64,000 nucleotides of DNA. Origin: Myxococcales bacterium (GTDB lineage Bacteria > Myxococcota_A > Polyangia > Polyangiales > Polyangiaceae). Below are positions 8,933 through 15,971 of the stretch, piece by piece. A program made the translations under genes and the position numbers. The stretch lies in the NCBI GenBank assembly GCA_025359105.1, contig JANYHK010000109.1, positions 32,600 to 96,599 of the forward strand, given 5' to 3'. Below the pieces are notes generated by a model that was given only the letters and a program-made list of their open reading frames with translations, was not told the DNA's origin and did no database searches. Positions within the stretch are counted from its first letter, which is position 1; each line of letters starts with the position of its first letter.

Positions 8933-10168
8933 TCAGTTCGTGGCTTCGAGGACGATGGTCGGGGCGCGCTTGGCGACGCTGAGGCAGAACGCGGCGCCCG
9001 AGAGGTAGCGCCCCTCGATCGTCATGCCGCCGCTCACGCGGACGTCGCCGCCGAGGCCGCGCGCCACGCGCCGGACGATCGCGAGCCCGACGCCGACGCC
9101 GCCGTGCAAGCGCGTCGGCGAGCCGTCGAGCTGGAGAAACGGCTCGAAGATGCGCTCGGCGCGATCGGGCGGGATGCCCGGGCCGTTGTCGGCGATGAAG
9201 AGCTCGTAGGTCGCCTCGAGCGGGCGGACCAGCACGCCGACGGTGCCGCCCTCGGGCGTGAACTTGGCGGCGTTGTCGAGGAGCTGCGTGATCGCACGCA
9301 TCAGGCGGTCGGAGTCGCCGTACGCCGGCATGCCGCCGCGCGGGAACTCCTCGAGCAGCGTGATGCGGCGCTCGGCGAAGTGGTCGGCCTGCTGGGCGAC
9401 GGCGCGTCGCACGGTGTCCAGGAAATCGTAGTCCCGGTGGAAAAACCGCATCCTGCCCGTCTCGAGCCCGGTCACGTCGATGAGGTTGTCGAGGATCCCG
9501 CGGAGGCGCCTCACGCAGTCGTCCATCGCACGGAGCGCCTTGCGCTGGGAGTTGGTGACCGGACCGAGCTCCTCGTCGGTGAGCATGCGGAGGTAGCCGA
9601 CGATGGGGGTGAGCGGCGTGGCCAGCTCGTGCGAGATGTTCCGGTAGAACTCGGTGCGCAGCCGGTCCATGTCGCGGAGGCGCTCGTTCGCCGCGGAGAG
9701 CTCGGCGACCTTCTCCTCGAGGTGGCCGACGATGCGTCCGCTCTGCATGCGGAGGCGCTCGCCGGTGGCGTCGGCGCTGGACGTCTGCCGCTCGCGATGC
9801 CCACCGAGGAACTGCCGGACCTGCCGGGCGAACTGGCGGGCGTCGATGGGCTTCTGCAGGAAGCCGTCGCAGCCGACGGCGAAGCTCGTCTCGCGATCGC
9901 CCTCCGCGGTGATGGCGATGATCGGGACGCCCTTGAGGGCCGACTCGCTCCGCAGCCGGAGGGTGACCTCGTACCCGTCGAGGCCGGGGATGTTGAGGTC
10001 GACCAGGATGAGATCAGGCCGCTGCGTCAGGGCGTGTCGCACCCCCTCGAGGCCGTCGGCCGCGTCGATGACCTCGATGCCCTCCGACGTGAGCAGCTTC
10101 CGGACGAGGAGGCGATTGCGGGGATCGTCTTCGATGTGCAGGACGCGCGGCATACCCACGTGAACCAT
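8933..10168 (-). CDS. Receiver domain-histidine kinase hybrid
   Basis: 411 residues, soluble. Residues ~5-125 are a receiver domain with the acidic pair in HIEDDPRNR, the phospho-acceptor Asp in LILVDLNIPGLDGYEV, and a later Thr/Lys pair (AITAEGD, LQKPIDARQ). A linker of ~50 residues looks like a coiled coil. The HisKA helix carries the phospho-His in NISHELATPLTPIVGYL. The ATPase domain has the N box LLDNAAKFTPEGG, G1 DNGPGIPPDRAERIFEPF and G2 GGVGVGLAIVRRV. With a receiver in front and no sensor, it is probably an internal node of a phosphorelay. A second ATG at 10153 (MPRVLHIEDD) is an equally good start. It is divergent from the FKBP gene. Confidence 0.9.
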   Translation of the reverse strand: MVHVGMPRVLHIEDDPRNRLLVRKLLTSEGIEVIDAADGLEGVRHALTQRPDLILVDLNIPGLDGYEVTLRLRSESALKGVPIIAITAEGDRETSFAVGCDGFLQKPIDARQFARQVRQFLGGHRERQTSSADATGERLRMQSGRIVGHLEEKVAELSAANERLRDMDRLRTEFYRNISHELATPLTPIVGYLRMLTDEELGPVTNSQRKALRAMDDCVRRLRGILDNLIDVTGLETGRMRFFHRDYDFLDTVRRAVAQQADHFAERRITLLEEFPRGGMPAYGDSDRLMRAITQLLDNAAKFTPEGGTVGVLVRPLEATYELFIADNGPGIPPDRAERIFEPFLQLDGSPTRLHGGVGVGLAIVRRVARGLGGDVRVSGGMTIEGRYLSGAAFCLSVAKRAPTIVLEATN

Positions 10169-10256
10169 AGCGCAAATGGCCCCGGTCCTGGTCTGCCAGG
10201 TGCAGAGAGAAGCTGGACTTTACTTCCCCAGCGACCCGACTACGGTTCGCCATCGC

Positions 10257-10805
10257 ATGAAGGTCCCCGCCCGTCGCTTGCATCCCCTGTTCCTTGGCCT
10301 GCTGGGAGGCGTCAGCCTGCTCGGCTTCGCGTGCGCGAAGCTCACGGCCCCGCCCGAGCAGATCTCGACCGACACGACCACCGCCGCGTCGGCCCCTGCC
10401 CCGCAGGCGCGCGGCTCGGCCCCGCAGCCCAAGGTCGCGCCGACGGCCCCGCTCGCCACCGCGGCCCAGAACCAGCCGGACGCGAAGGTGCAGATGCAGG
10501 ACCTCGTCGTCGGGAAGGGCCAGGAGGCCAAGACCGGCGACACCGTGAGCGTGCACTACGTCGGCACCCTCACCGACGGCAAGGAGTTCGATCAGTCCCG
10601 CAAGCGCGGCCAGCCCTTCAGCTTCCCCCTCGGTCAGGGGCGCGTGATCAAGGGGTGGGATCAGGGTGTCGTCGGCATGAAGGTCGGCGGCAAGCGCAAG
10701 CTGACGATCCCGCCGTCGCTCGGCTACGGCGACCGTGGAGCCGGATCGATTCCGCCGAACTCGACGTTGCTGTTCGAGGTCGAGCTCCTCGAGATCAAGA
10801 AGTGA
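10257..10805 (+). CDS. FKBP-type peptidyl-prolyl isomerase lipoprotein
   Basis: 182 residues. A signal sequence (HPLFLGLLGGVSLLGFAC) ends in a Cys that could be lipidated; the box GFAC is atypical, so lipoprotein is an inference. A Pro/Ala/Gln-rich linker of ~50 residues follows, then one FKBP domain with GDTVSVHYVGTLTDGKEFD, FPLGQGRVIKGWDQGVVGM, LTIPPSLGYGDRG and the closing NSTLLFEVELLEIKK. It should speed proline isomerisation in exported proteins. The start ATG gives the signal peptide directly. Its stop overlaps the parvulin gene start (GTGA), and lnt follows the same way, so this is the first gene of an envelope operon. Confidence 0.9.
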   Translation: MKVPARRLHPLFLGLLGGVSLLGFACAKLTAPPEQISTDTTTAASAPAPQARGSAPQPKVAPTAPLATAAQNQPDAKVQMQDLVVGKGQEAKTGDTVSVHYVGTLTDGKEFDQSRKRGQPFSFPLGQGRVIKGWDQGVVGMKVGGKRKLTIPPSLGYGDRGAGSIPPNSTLLFEVELLEIKK

Positions 10806-11368
10806 TTCGCGCGTTCGTTCTCTTGCTCGTATCGGCGTTCGTGACGGCGCTGGCGTTCGCCTGCGGCAGCACCGCCCCCGCCCCGCATCCGCCCGAGGCG
10901 ACGACCACGACCGCGACCGCGACCGCGACCACGACCACGACCGCGACCGCGACCACGACCGCGACCGCGACCACGACCGCGACCACGACCACGACCGCCA
11001 CCGGATCTGCGACCGCGCCCGTCGGATCGGGTCGACCCCGGCCCGCCAAGATCGGGGCGCGGCACGTCCTCGTCCAGTGGATGAACGCCGAGCGCGCCTC
11101 TCCTTCGGTCGTGCGTACGCGTGAGCAGGCCCGCAAGGTCGCCGAAGAGGTGCTTCGCCGGGCCCGCTCCGGCGAGGACTTTGCCCGCCTCGCGGTCGAG
11201 TACTCCGACGAGCCCAACGCCGCTGCGCGCGGTGGGTCGCTGGGGCTCTTCGCGCGCGGCCAGATGGTCAAGCAGTTCGACGACGTCGTCTTCAACATGG
11301 CCGTCGGTCAGATCAGCGACATCGTCGAGACAGGCTTCGGCTACCACGTCATTTTGCGTACGGAATGA
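10802..11368 (+). CDS. Parvulin-type (PpiC) peptidyl-prolyl isomerase, probable lipoprotein
   Basis: 188 residues starting at a GTG that overlaps the FKBP stop. The N-terminus is a signal sequence ending LAFACGS, a possible but atypical lipobox. It is followed by ~35 residues of almost pure Thr/Ala, then a parvulin domain: ARHVLVQWMNAE, a helix with EQARKVAEEVLRRARSGEDF, SLGLFARGQMVKQFDDVVFN and the final GFGYHVILRTE. This is the catalytic core of SurA/PrsA-like chaperones without a chaperone domain. Its stop overlaps the lnt start (ATGA). The Thr/Ala linker is encoded by a 6-base tandem repeat listed separately. Confidence 0.88.
   Translation: MIRAFVLLLVSAFVTALAFACGSTAPAPHPPEATTTTATATATTTTTATATTTATATTTATTTTTATGSATAPVGSGRPRPAKIGARHVLVQWMNAERASPSVVRTREQARKVAEEVLRRARSGEDFARLAVEYSDEPNAAARGGSLGLFARGQMVKQFDDVVFNMAVGQISDIVETGFGYHVILRTE
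10898..10998 (+). repeat. Hexanucleotide tandem repeat (ACGACC/GCGACC)
   Basis: About 100 bases of alternating ACGACC and GCGACC units, in frame with the parvulin gene and encoding its Thr/Thr and Ala/Thr linker. Because the unit is 6 bases, gain or loss of units changes linker length but keeps the frame. Confidence 0.85.
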
Positions 11369-12996
11369 GCGCCTTCCCGCTTCCTCGTCGCATCACCTAC
11401 GCGCTCGCGTTCGTGAGCGGCCTCTTCTACTGGCTCGGCTTCGCCGGCATGGACGTGTGGCCGTGCGCCTTCATCGCGTTCGTGCCGCTGTGGATCGCCG
11501 TGCAGGGCCAGACCCCCAAGGTCGCGCTCCTCGCCGGGCTCATCTCCGGCACGACCATGAACGTCTTCGGCTTCTCGTGGCTGCTCACGATGCTCAAGAC
11601 GTTCAGCGGTTTTCCCACCGTCGCGTGCATGTTCTTCGTGCTCGTCGTGTGCACCTACCAGGGCGGCCGCCTCGCCTTCATGGGCTGGCTGTACGCGCGC
11701 GCGACGCAGCGCGGGTGGCCGGCGCGCCTCGTCTTCATCCTCGCCTTCGCGGCGAGCGAGCAGGTGTTCCCGCTGCTCTTCCCCTGGTACTTCGGCGCCA
11801 GCCTGCACGACGTGCCGACGATGGCGCAGGCGTCCGATCTCGGCGGGCCGATCCTCCTCGGCGTGATGATGGTGGTCGTCAACCTGGCGATCGCCGAGCC
11901 CATCGTCGCGCACATGTCCGAGCGCAAGATCGACCGGCGGTTCATGGTCGCAGGCGCCGCGGTCCTCGCGCTCGCGCTCGTGTACGGCCTGGTGATGACG
12001 CGCATCGTCCTCGCGCGGGCGGCGGCTTCGCCTGAATTCACGGTGGGCACCGTGCAGGCGAACATGGGGCTCTTCGAGAAGCGGAGCTCGTTCGACGAAG
12101 GGCTGAACCGCCACCTCGCGCTCACGAACAAGCTCAAGGCCGACGGCGTCGACCTCGTCGTCTGGAGCGAGACGAGCGTGATGCGCGCCGAGCGGTCCAC
12201 GACCTACAAGACCTCGGTGCGCGACGCCGTGGGGCGCCGCCTCGGCGTGCCGTCGATCATCGGTTCAGTGCTCATCGAGCCGGTGAGCGGGCCGCGCCAG
12301 TACGTCCTTTACAACAGCGCGCTCGCGACCAACGCCAACGGTGAGGTCACCTCGCGCTACGACAAGGAGTACCTCCTCGCGTTCGGCGAGTACCTGCCGT
12401 TCGGTGACACGTTCCCCATCCTCTACGAGTGGTCGCCCAACAGCGGGAAGTTCAGCTCGGGCACCGTCATGGACCCCCTCCTCATCGAGGACAGCGCGGG
12501 CAAGACGCACAAGGTGACGACCCTCATCTGTTACGAGGACATCCTCCCCGGCTTCACCAACGACGCCGTGCGCGCGTCGAACGGCGAGGCAGAGCTGCTC
12601 GTCAACATGACCAACGATGCCTGGTTCGGCGACTCGGCCGAGCCGTGGGAGCACCTCGCCCTCGCCCAGCTCCGCGCGATCGAGCACCGCCGGTACCTCG
12701 TCCGCAGCACGAACAGCGGCGTCTCGGCCATCGTCGATCCCGTGGGGCGCGTCATGTCGCACACCAAGACGTTCACGCAGGAGACCTTGCGTGAGAAGAT
12801 CCACTGGATGCGGGCGAGCACGGTCTACGAGGCGCTCGGCAATGCCCCGTGGTGGCTCGCGGCCGTGGGGGCAGGCTTCATGGCGTTCCGTCGTCGACGG
12901 AATGGGGCCGGCGGGGACGCGGTGGCGAGCCGGCGGGGAGCCGGCGGGGAGCCGGCGGGCACGGAAAAGGGCGACAAGCGTGGGATCTCTCGGTAA
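11365..12996 (+). CDS. lnt: Apolipoprotein N-acyltransferase
   Basis: 543 residues. An inner-membrane enzyme that adds the third acyl chain to the N-terminal Cys of lipoproteins, completing maturation before Lol sorting. The first ~230 residues are membrane segments (for example LAFVSGLFYWLGFAGMDVW). The second half is the nitrilase-like domain with all three catalytic positions: Glu in LVVWSETSVM, Lys in RYDKEYLLAFGEYLPF, Cys in TLICYEDILPGF. The motifs VNMTNDAWFGD and RSTNSGVSAIVDP are also present. A last membrane helix (WWLAAVGAGFMAF) is followed by a basic, Gly-rich ~35-residue tail encoded partly by a short GGAGCCGGCGG repeat; the tail is not typical of Lnt. It is the third gene of the PPIase operon. 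Confidence 0.93.
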   Translation: MSAFPLPRRITYALAFVSGLFYWLGFAGMDVWPCAFIAFVPLWIAVQGQTPKVALLAGLISGTTMNVFGFSWLLTMLKTFSGFPTVACMFFVLVVCTYQGGRLAFMGWLYARATQRGWPARLVFILAFAASEQVFPLLFPWYFGASLHDVPTMAQASDLGGPILLGVMMVVVNLAIAEPIVAHMSERKIDRRFMVAGAAVLALALVYGLVMTRIVLARAAASPEFTVGTVQANMGLFEKRSSFDEGLNRHLALTNKLKADGVDLVVWSETSVMRAERSTTYKTSVRDAVGRRLGVPSIIGSVLIEPVSGPRQYVLYNSALATNANGEVTSRYDKEYLLAFGEYLPFGDTFPILYEWSPNSGKFSSGTVMDPLLIEDSAGKTHKVTTLICYEDILPGFTNDAVRASNGEAELLVNMTNDAWFGDSAEPWEHLALAQLRAIEHRRYLVRSTNSGVSAIVDPVGRVMSHTKTFTQETLREKIHWMRASTVYEALGNAPWWLAAVGAGFMAFRRRRNGAGGDAVASRRGAGGEPAGTEKGDKRGISR

Positions 12997-13084
12997 AGAA
13001 GCGCTCGCGGGCGGGGAATGAACAATCCCCCTCGGGAAACGTCCAAAGGATGCCGGTCCAGCACCGGCCCAGGGAGCTTGTCGT

Positions 13085-13837
13085 ATGGTCCGTCGTTGGC
13101 TTGGTCTCGGAGCGCCCCTCGCGGTCGTCGCCGCGTTCGTCGCCGCGCTCACGGCCCAGGGATGCACGATCGTCGTCAGCGACGCCCCGCTGGACGGCGG
13201 CACGTTCAACGGCAACGTCGACGCGCAGCCGGGCCCTGTAGACAACGCCTGCAACGAGTGCCTCTTCCAGCAGTGCGCCGGGAGCTGGGCCGTCTGCCAG
13301 AACCAGAGCAACTGCTTCGGGATCTATACCTGCGCGCTCGCGTGCAACGGCAGCCAGACGTGCATCAACGCGTGCTTCTGCAGCCGTCCCGCCGGGCAGA
13401 ACGCGTACGTCGCGCTCGCGGCGTGCGACTCGTTCTACGCGTGCGGCACATGCAACACACAGTGCAAGCCCGCCTCGAGCTCGTGCACCGCGCCAGGCGT
13501 GATCCTCCGCGACGTGTGCGGCAGCGCGCCCGACGCGGGCGCCGTGGACGGGAGCGCCGACACGGGCACGCCGAGCGACGCCGGCCCCGTCGTGCTCCCC
13601 CCCACCGACGCCGCCGTCGTCCAGGACTGCACCGGCTGCATCTCCGGCAAGTGCTCGCCGGAGAAGGACGCATGCGGGCCCAAGTCCGAGTGCGAGGCCT
13701 ACACGCTCTGCCTTGCCGCGTGCAACGACGCCCCGTGCATCAACGCGTGCGCCGCCGGCCACCCGACGGGCAAGACGGCGTCGCAGGCCCTGGAGACGTG
13801 CACCGTGACCAATTGCAAGGACGCGTGCGGCCTCTGA
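13085..13837 (+). CDS. Cys-rich lipoprotein with two copies of a nine-cysteine domain
   Basis: 250 residues. The signal peptide ends in a convincing lipobox (AALTAQGC), so the mature protein should be membrane-anchored by lipid. Two similar Cys-rich domains follow, separated by an Ala/Asp/Gly/Pro linker. The first begins CNECLFQQCAGSWAVC and the second CTGCISGKCSPEKDAC. Both follow C-x2-C-x4-C-x6-C-x5-C-x5-C-x3-C-x4/5-C-x3-C, with further cysteines after. The function is unknown. The paralogous gene at 14000 carries one copy. I see no operon partner; it stands 88 bases after lnt. Confidence 0.8.
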   Translation: MVRRWLGLGAPLAVVAAFVAALTAQGCTIVVSDAPLDGGTFNGNVDAQPGPVDNACNECLFQQCAGSWAVCQNQSNCFGIYTCALACNGSQTCINACFCSRPAGQNAYVALAACDSFYACGTCNTQCKPASSSCTAPGVILRDVCGSAPDAGAVDGSADTGTPSDAGPVVLPPTDAAVVQDCTGCISGKCSPEKDACGPKSECEAYTLCLAACNDAPCINACAAGHPTGKTASQALETCTVTNCKDACGL

Positions 13838-13908
13838 GCGGTTCTGCGCTCTTGCGCGCCTGCCCCATGACAGCGATGTCGCGCTTTTGGAGAGATCCGA
13901 CGAGATAC

Positions 13909-13935
13909 TTGACGATCAGGGATTCCGCGTAGAAG
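13909..13935 (+). promoter_or_regulatory. Candidate sigma-70 promoter for the 14000 lipoprotein gene
   Basis: TTGACG at 13909-13914 matches the -35 box in five of six positions. TAGAAG at 13930-13935 is a weaker -10 box, 15 bases away (slightly short). It lies ~65 bases before the gene start. The spacing and -10 match are imperfect, so this is a suggestion only. Confidence 0.35.
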
Positions 13936-13985
13936 GTTTGGCGTCCTAAATTTTGGCGACGGTGCCTCCCGCACCCCGCACCAAT

Positions 13986-13993
13986 AGGAGGAG
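13986..13993 (+). promoter_or_regulatory. Strong Shine-Dalgarno site
   Basis: AGGAGGAG, six bases before the ATG at 14000, an almost perfect anti-16S match. Most genes in this window have far weaker sites, so this lipoprotein is probably made at a high level. It also settles the start codon. Confidence 0.75.
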
Positions 13994-13999
13994 AAGACG

Positions 14000-14536
14000 A
14001 TGGTGGCTTTGAAGAACAAGCTTGTGGTGCTGGGTGCGCTCGGTTTCCTCGTCGCGGCCTGCACGGTCACGTCGACGACCACGAACACCGGCGATGGCGG
14101 AAGCAGCAGCGGCAGCAGCGGCACGAGCAGCGGCAGCAGCGGTGCGAGCAGCGGCAGCAGCGGTGCGAGCAGCGGCAGCAGCGGCGCGAGCAGCGGCAGC
14201 AGCGGCGCGAGCAGCGGCTCCTCGGGCGAAGCCGGCGCGTGCACGGCGAAGGAAGTCACCATCAACAACGGCGCGGGCTGCAACGCGTGTGCGCACTCGA
14301 ACTGCCAGACGGCGCTCGACGCGTGCTTCAAGGACCTCTCGGCGACCGGCTGCGAGTGCCAGGCGTTCAGCAACTGCGCGAACAACTGCGCCAACGGCGA
14401 CGCCGCGGGGGAGACCGACTGCCTCAACACGTGCGCCAGCGTGCACGGCAACGCGGCCGGCAACCTCTGGCTCAACTGGAACAAGTGCATCAACACCGCG
14501 TGCGGCGCCGAGACCGGCACCGGCGTGTGCAACTGA
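14000..14536 (+). CDS. Cys-rich lipoprotein with Gly/Ser repeat stalk
   Basis: 178 residues. Signal peptide with lipobox GFLVAAC, then ~45 residues of a Gly/Ser/Ala repeat (unit ASSGSSG), then one Cys-rich domain: CNACAHSNCQTALDACF, CECQAFSNCANNC, CLNTCASVHG, CINTACG. The spacing C-x2-C-x4-C-x6-C, then C-x5-C-x3-C and C-x3-C, matches the two domains in the 13085 gene, except for a longer loop after the fourth Cys. Probably a lipid-anchored surface protein on a flexible stalk; function unknown. It has a strong ribosome site upstream and a strong terminator downstream, so it looks like a single-gene, highly expressed unit. Confidence 0.85.
   Translation: MVALKNKLVVLGALGFLVAACTVTSTTTNTGDGGSSSGSSGTSSGSSGASSGSSGASSGSSGASSGSSGASSGSSGEAGACTAKEVTINNGAGCNACAHSNCQTALDACFKDLSATGCECQAFSNCANNCANGDAAGETDCLNTCASVHGNAAGNLWLNWNKCINTACGAETGTGVCN
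14101..14227 (+). repeat. 21-base coding tandem repeat
   Basis: About five copies of a 21-base unit (GCGAGCAGCGGCAGCAGCGG plus one base), preceded by shorter AGCAGC-type repeats, encode the ASSGSSG stalk of the lipoprotein. Copies differ by only one or two bases, which points to recent expansion. Confidence 0.85.
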
Positions 14537-14584
14537 GCTAGCTGTAGCGATCCACAAGAAGGGTCGCTCTTCGCGAGCTACGAG

Positions 14585-14623
14585 ACGGGTCGGCACGAGC
14601 GTGCCGGCCCGTTTCGCTATTTT
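14585..14623 (+). terminator. Rho-independent terminator after the Cys-rich lipoprotein gene
   Basis: A 12-base stem with one mismatch (ACGGGTCGGCAC at 14585-14596, GTGCCGGCCCGT at 14601-14612) with a 4-base GAGC loop, followed by TTTCGCTATTTT. It lies 49 bases past the stop. It is the clearest intrinsic terminator I see in the window and may also insulate the leftward DUF72 gene that ends at 14637. Confidence 0.75.
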
Positions 14624-14636
14624 GTGCGCTCTGTCC

Positions 14637-15332
14637 CTAGACGAGCTTCAAGACCTTCTTGAAGCGCTTGGCGTCGGCGAACATGTCGACGTTCGTGAAC
14701 ACGTACGTCGCCTGCTTGTTCTTCGTGCTGCGCGCGATCTCGGCGAGCCGCTCGATGGCGGGATCCTCGTAGCGGCTCTTGTGGCCGGCGGGGCCAGGGA
14801 GGCGGTAGTAGGCCATGTCCGTCTCGAGCGCGCCGTGGGCGAGCGGATCACGGGAGGCGATGACGCCGGCGTCCTCGGCGATGTTGGCGGCCTCGTCGGG
14901 ATCCCAGCCGGGGCTCGGCTCCCAGACGACGTGCTCGAAGCGCTTCTTCACGCTGGCGAGGAACTCCTTCACCGCGCTCTTGTTGTTTCGCCCCGGCGTG
15001 AACTCGGGCGGCGCGACGAACACCGCGGTCGCCGCGCTCAGCTCCTTGCCGATCGTGAGGAGCGTCTTCAGCGCGTTCTCGACGACCTTGCCCTCGCGGT
15101 AGCCCTCTTGACCGATCTCGCGAGGAGCGAGGAGCGAAAATCCGAAGCCCTTCGGGGCCTCGCGGCGCCAGCGCTTGATCGTCCCAGTGCCGGGCGTCGC
15201 CAGGTGCGTCTCCTGCACCTCGACGAACATGAACTCCTTGAAGTACCTCGTCGCGGGCACGGGGAACCCGGCGCAACCAATGGTGAGCTGCGTCGCGAGC
15301 GCGGGTTCCGGAGCCTTGGGAGCGGGTTTCAC
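14637..15332 (-). CDS. DUF72 (YecE-like) protein
   Basis: 231 residues from GTG 15332; a GTG at 15362 would add ten residues. The DUF72 family has a TIM-barrel-like fold and no firmly established reaction. Recognisable: LTIGCAGFPVPATRYFKEFMFVEVQET at the start, FGFSLLAPREIGQEGY (the family position usually read as 'F.f..K.p..iTH'), VVWEPSPGWDP, and the closing YVFTNVDMFADAKRFKKVLKL. The last motif corresponds to the family's 'vyfNN...A..NA..l' ending. It is a divergent member: the usual PxxWxG start is replaced by GFPVPATRY. Neighbours give no functional hint. Confidence 0.7.
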   Translation of the reverse strand: MKPAPKAPEPALATQLTIGCAGFPVPATRYFKEFMFVEVQETHLATPGTGTIKRWRREAPKGFGFSLLAPREIGQEGYREGKVVENALKTLLTIGKELSAATAVFVAPPEFTPGRNNKSAVKEFLASVKKRFEHVVWEPSPGWDPDEAANIAEDAGVIASRDPLAHGALETDMAYYRLPGPAGHKSRYEDPAIERLAEIARSTKNKQATYVFTNVDMFADAKRFKKVLKLV

Positions 15333-15419
15333 GCGCGGAAGGCTACCACGTGCATAACGCACATGGCTAAACGTGCGCTTTTGGGGGGAATTTGGCTCTA
15401 TTGCATCGCGACCGATGCG

Positions 15420-15971
15420 CTATCGCTCGCGACCGATGCCCTCGTCGACCGCAACTGGATGCCCGAGGAGGCGTAGCGCCAGGCGCCTGCCGACCCGCCG
15501 CGCGACGGCGCGCAGGGCATCGTCGTGGTGGAGCGCGTCGGCGCGGGGATCGAGCCGTCCCTCGCGCGTGTCCACGGTCACCGCATCCATGGCGCGCACG
15601 TCGCCGGTGTCGCGCTCGGGGACGGCGCCTTGCGCGCGAACGATCCACGCGCGCCCGACGAGGCCCACTTCCGTCGCGCGCGCTCGGGGCTGGCCGGCGA
15701 CGGCGGCGACGCCCTCGCTCGACTCGTCGGCGCGGAGCACCTCGACCTCGACGCGCGGGTAGCCCTCCCCTGCCGCGAGCGCCCCTTCGCGCGCGAGCTG
15801 CTCGCGGACTCCTTGGAGGACCTCGTCGGCGGCGACGGCGTCGGGGATGAGGCTCCGGGAGAGCGTGACGTGGAGCCGCTCCCCGTCGGCATCGGCGTAG
15901 AGCGCGCGGTACCCGCACGAGGGCAGCGCCAGCGTGACGAGCGCGGCCACGAAGAACCGACGTTCGATCAT
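15420..15971 (-). CDS. lptE: LPS-assembly lipoprotein LptE-like
   Basis: 183 residues. A short signal sequence ends in the lipobox TLALPSC, and the mature protein begins CGYRAL, the classic LptE start. The rest fits the small LptE fold (residues ~40-165, including VTLSRSLIPDAVAADEVLQ and strands VEVEVLRADES, VGLVGRAWIVRA). LptE plugs the LptD barrel that inserts lipopolysaccharide into the outer membrane. Sequence similarity alone is weak in this family. The strongest support is position: the start overlaps leuS by 4 bases, the same leuS-lptE order found in many Proteobacteria. The C-terminal ~20 residues are basic and divergent. Confidence 0.75.
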   Translation of the reverse strand: MIERRFFVAALVTLALPSCGYRALYADADGERLHVTLSRSLIPDAVAADEVLQGVREQLAREGALAAGEGYPRVEVEVLRADESSEGVAAVAGQPRARATEVGLVGRAWIVRAQGAVPERDTGDVRAMDAVTVDTREGRLDPRADALHHDDALRAVARRVGRRLALRLLGHPVAVDEGIGRER

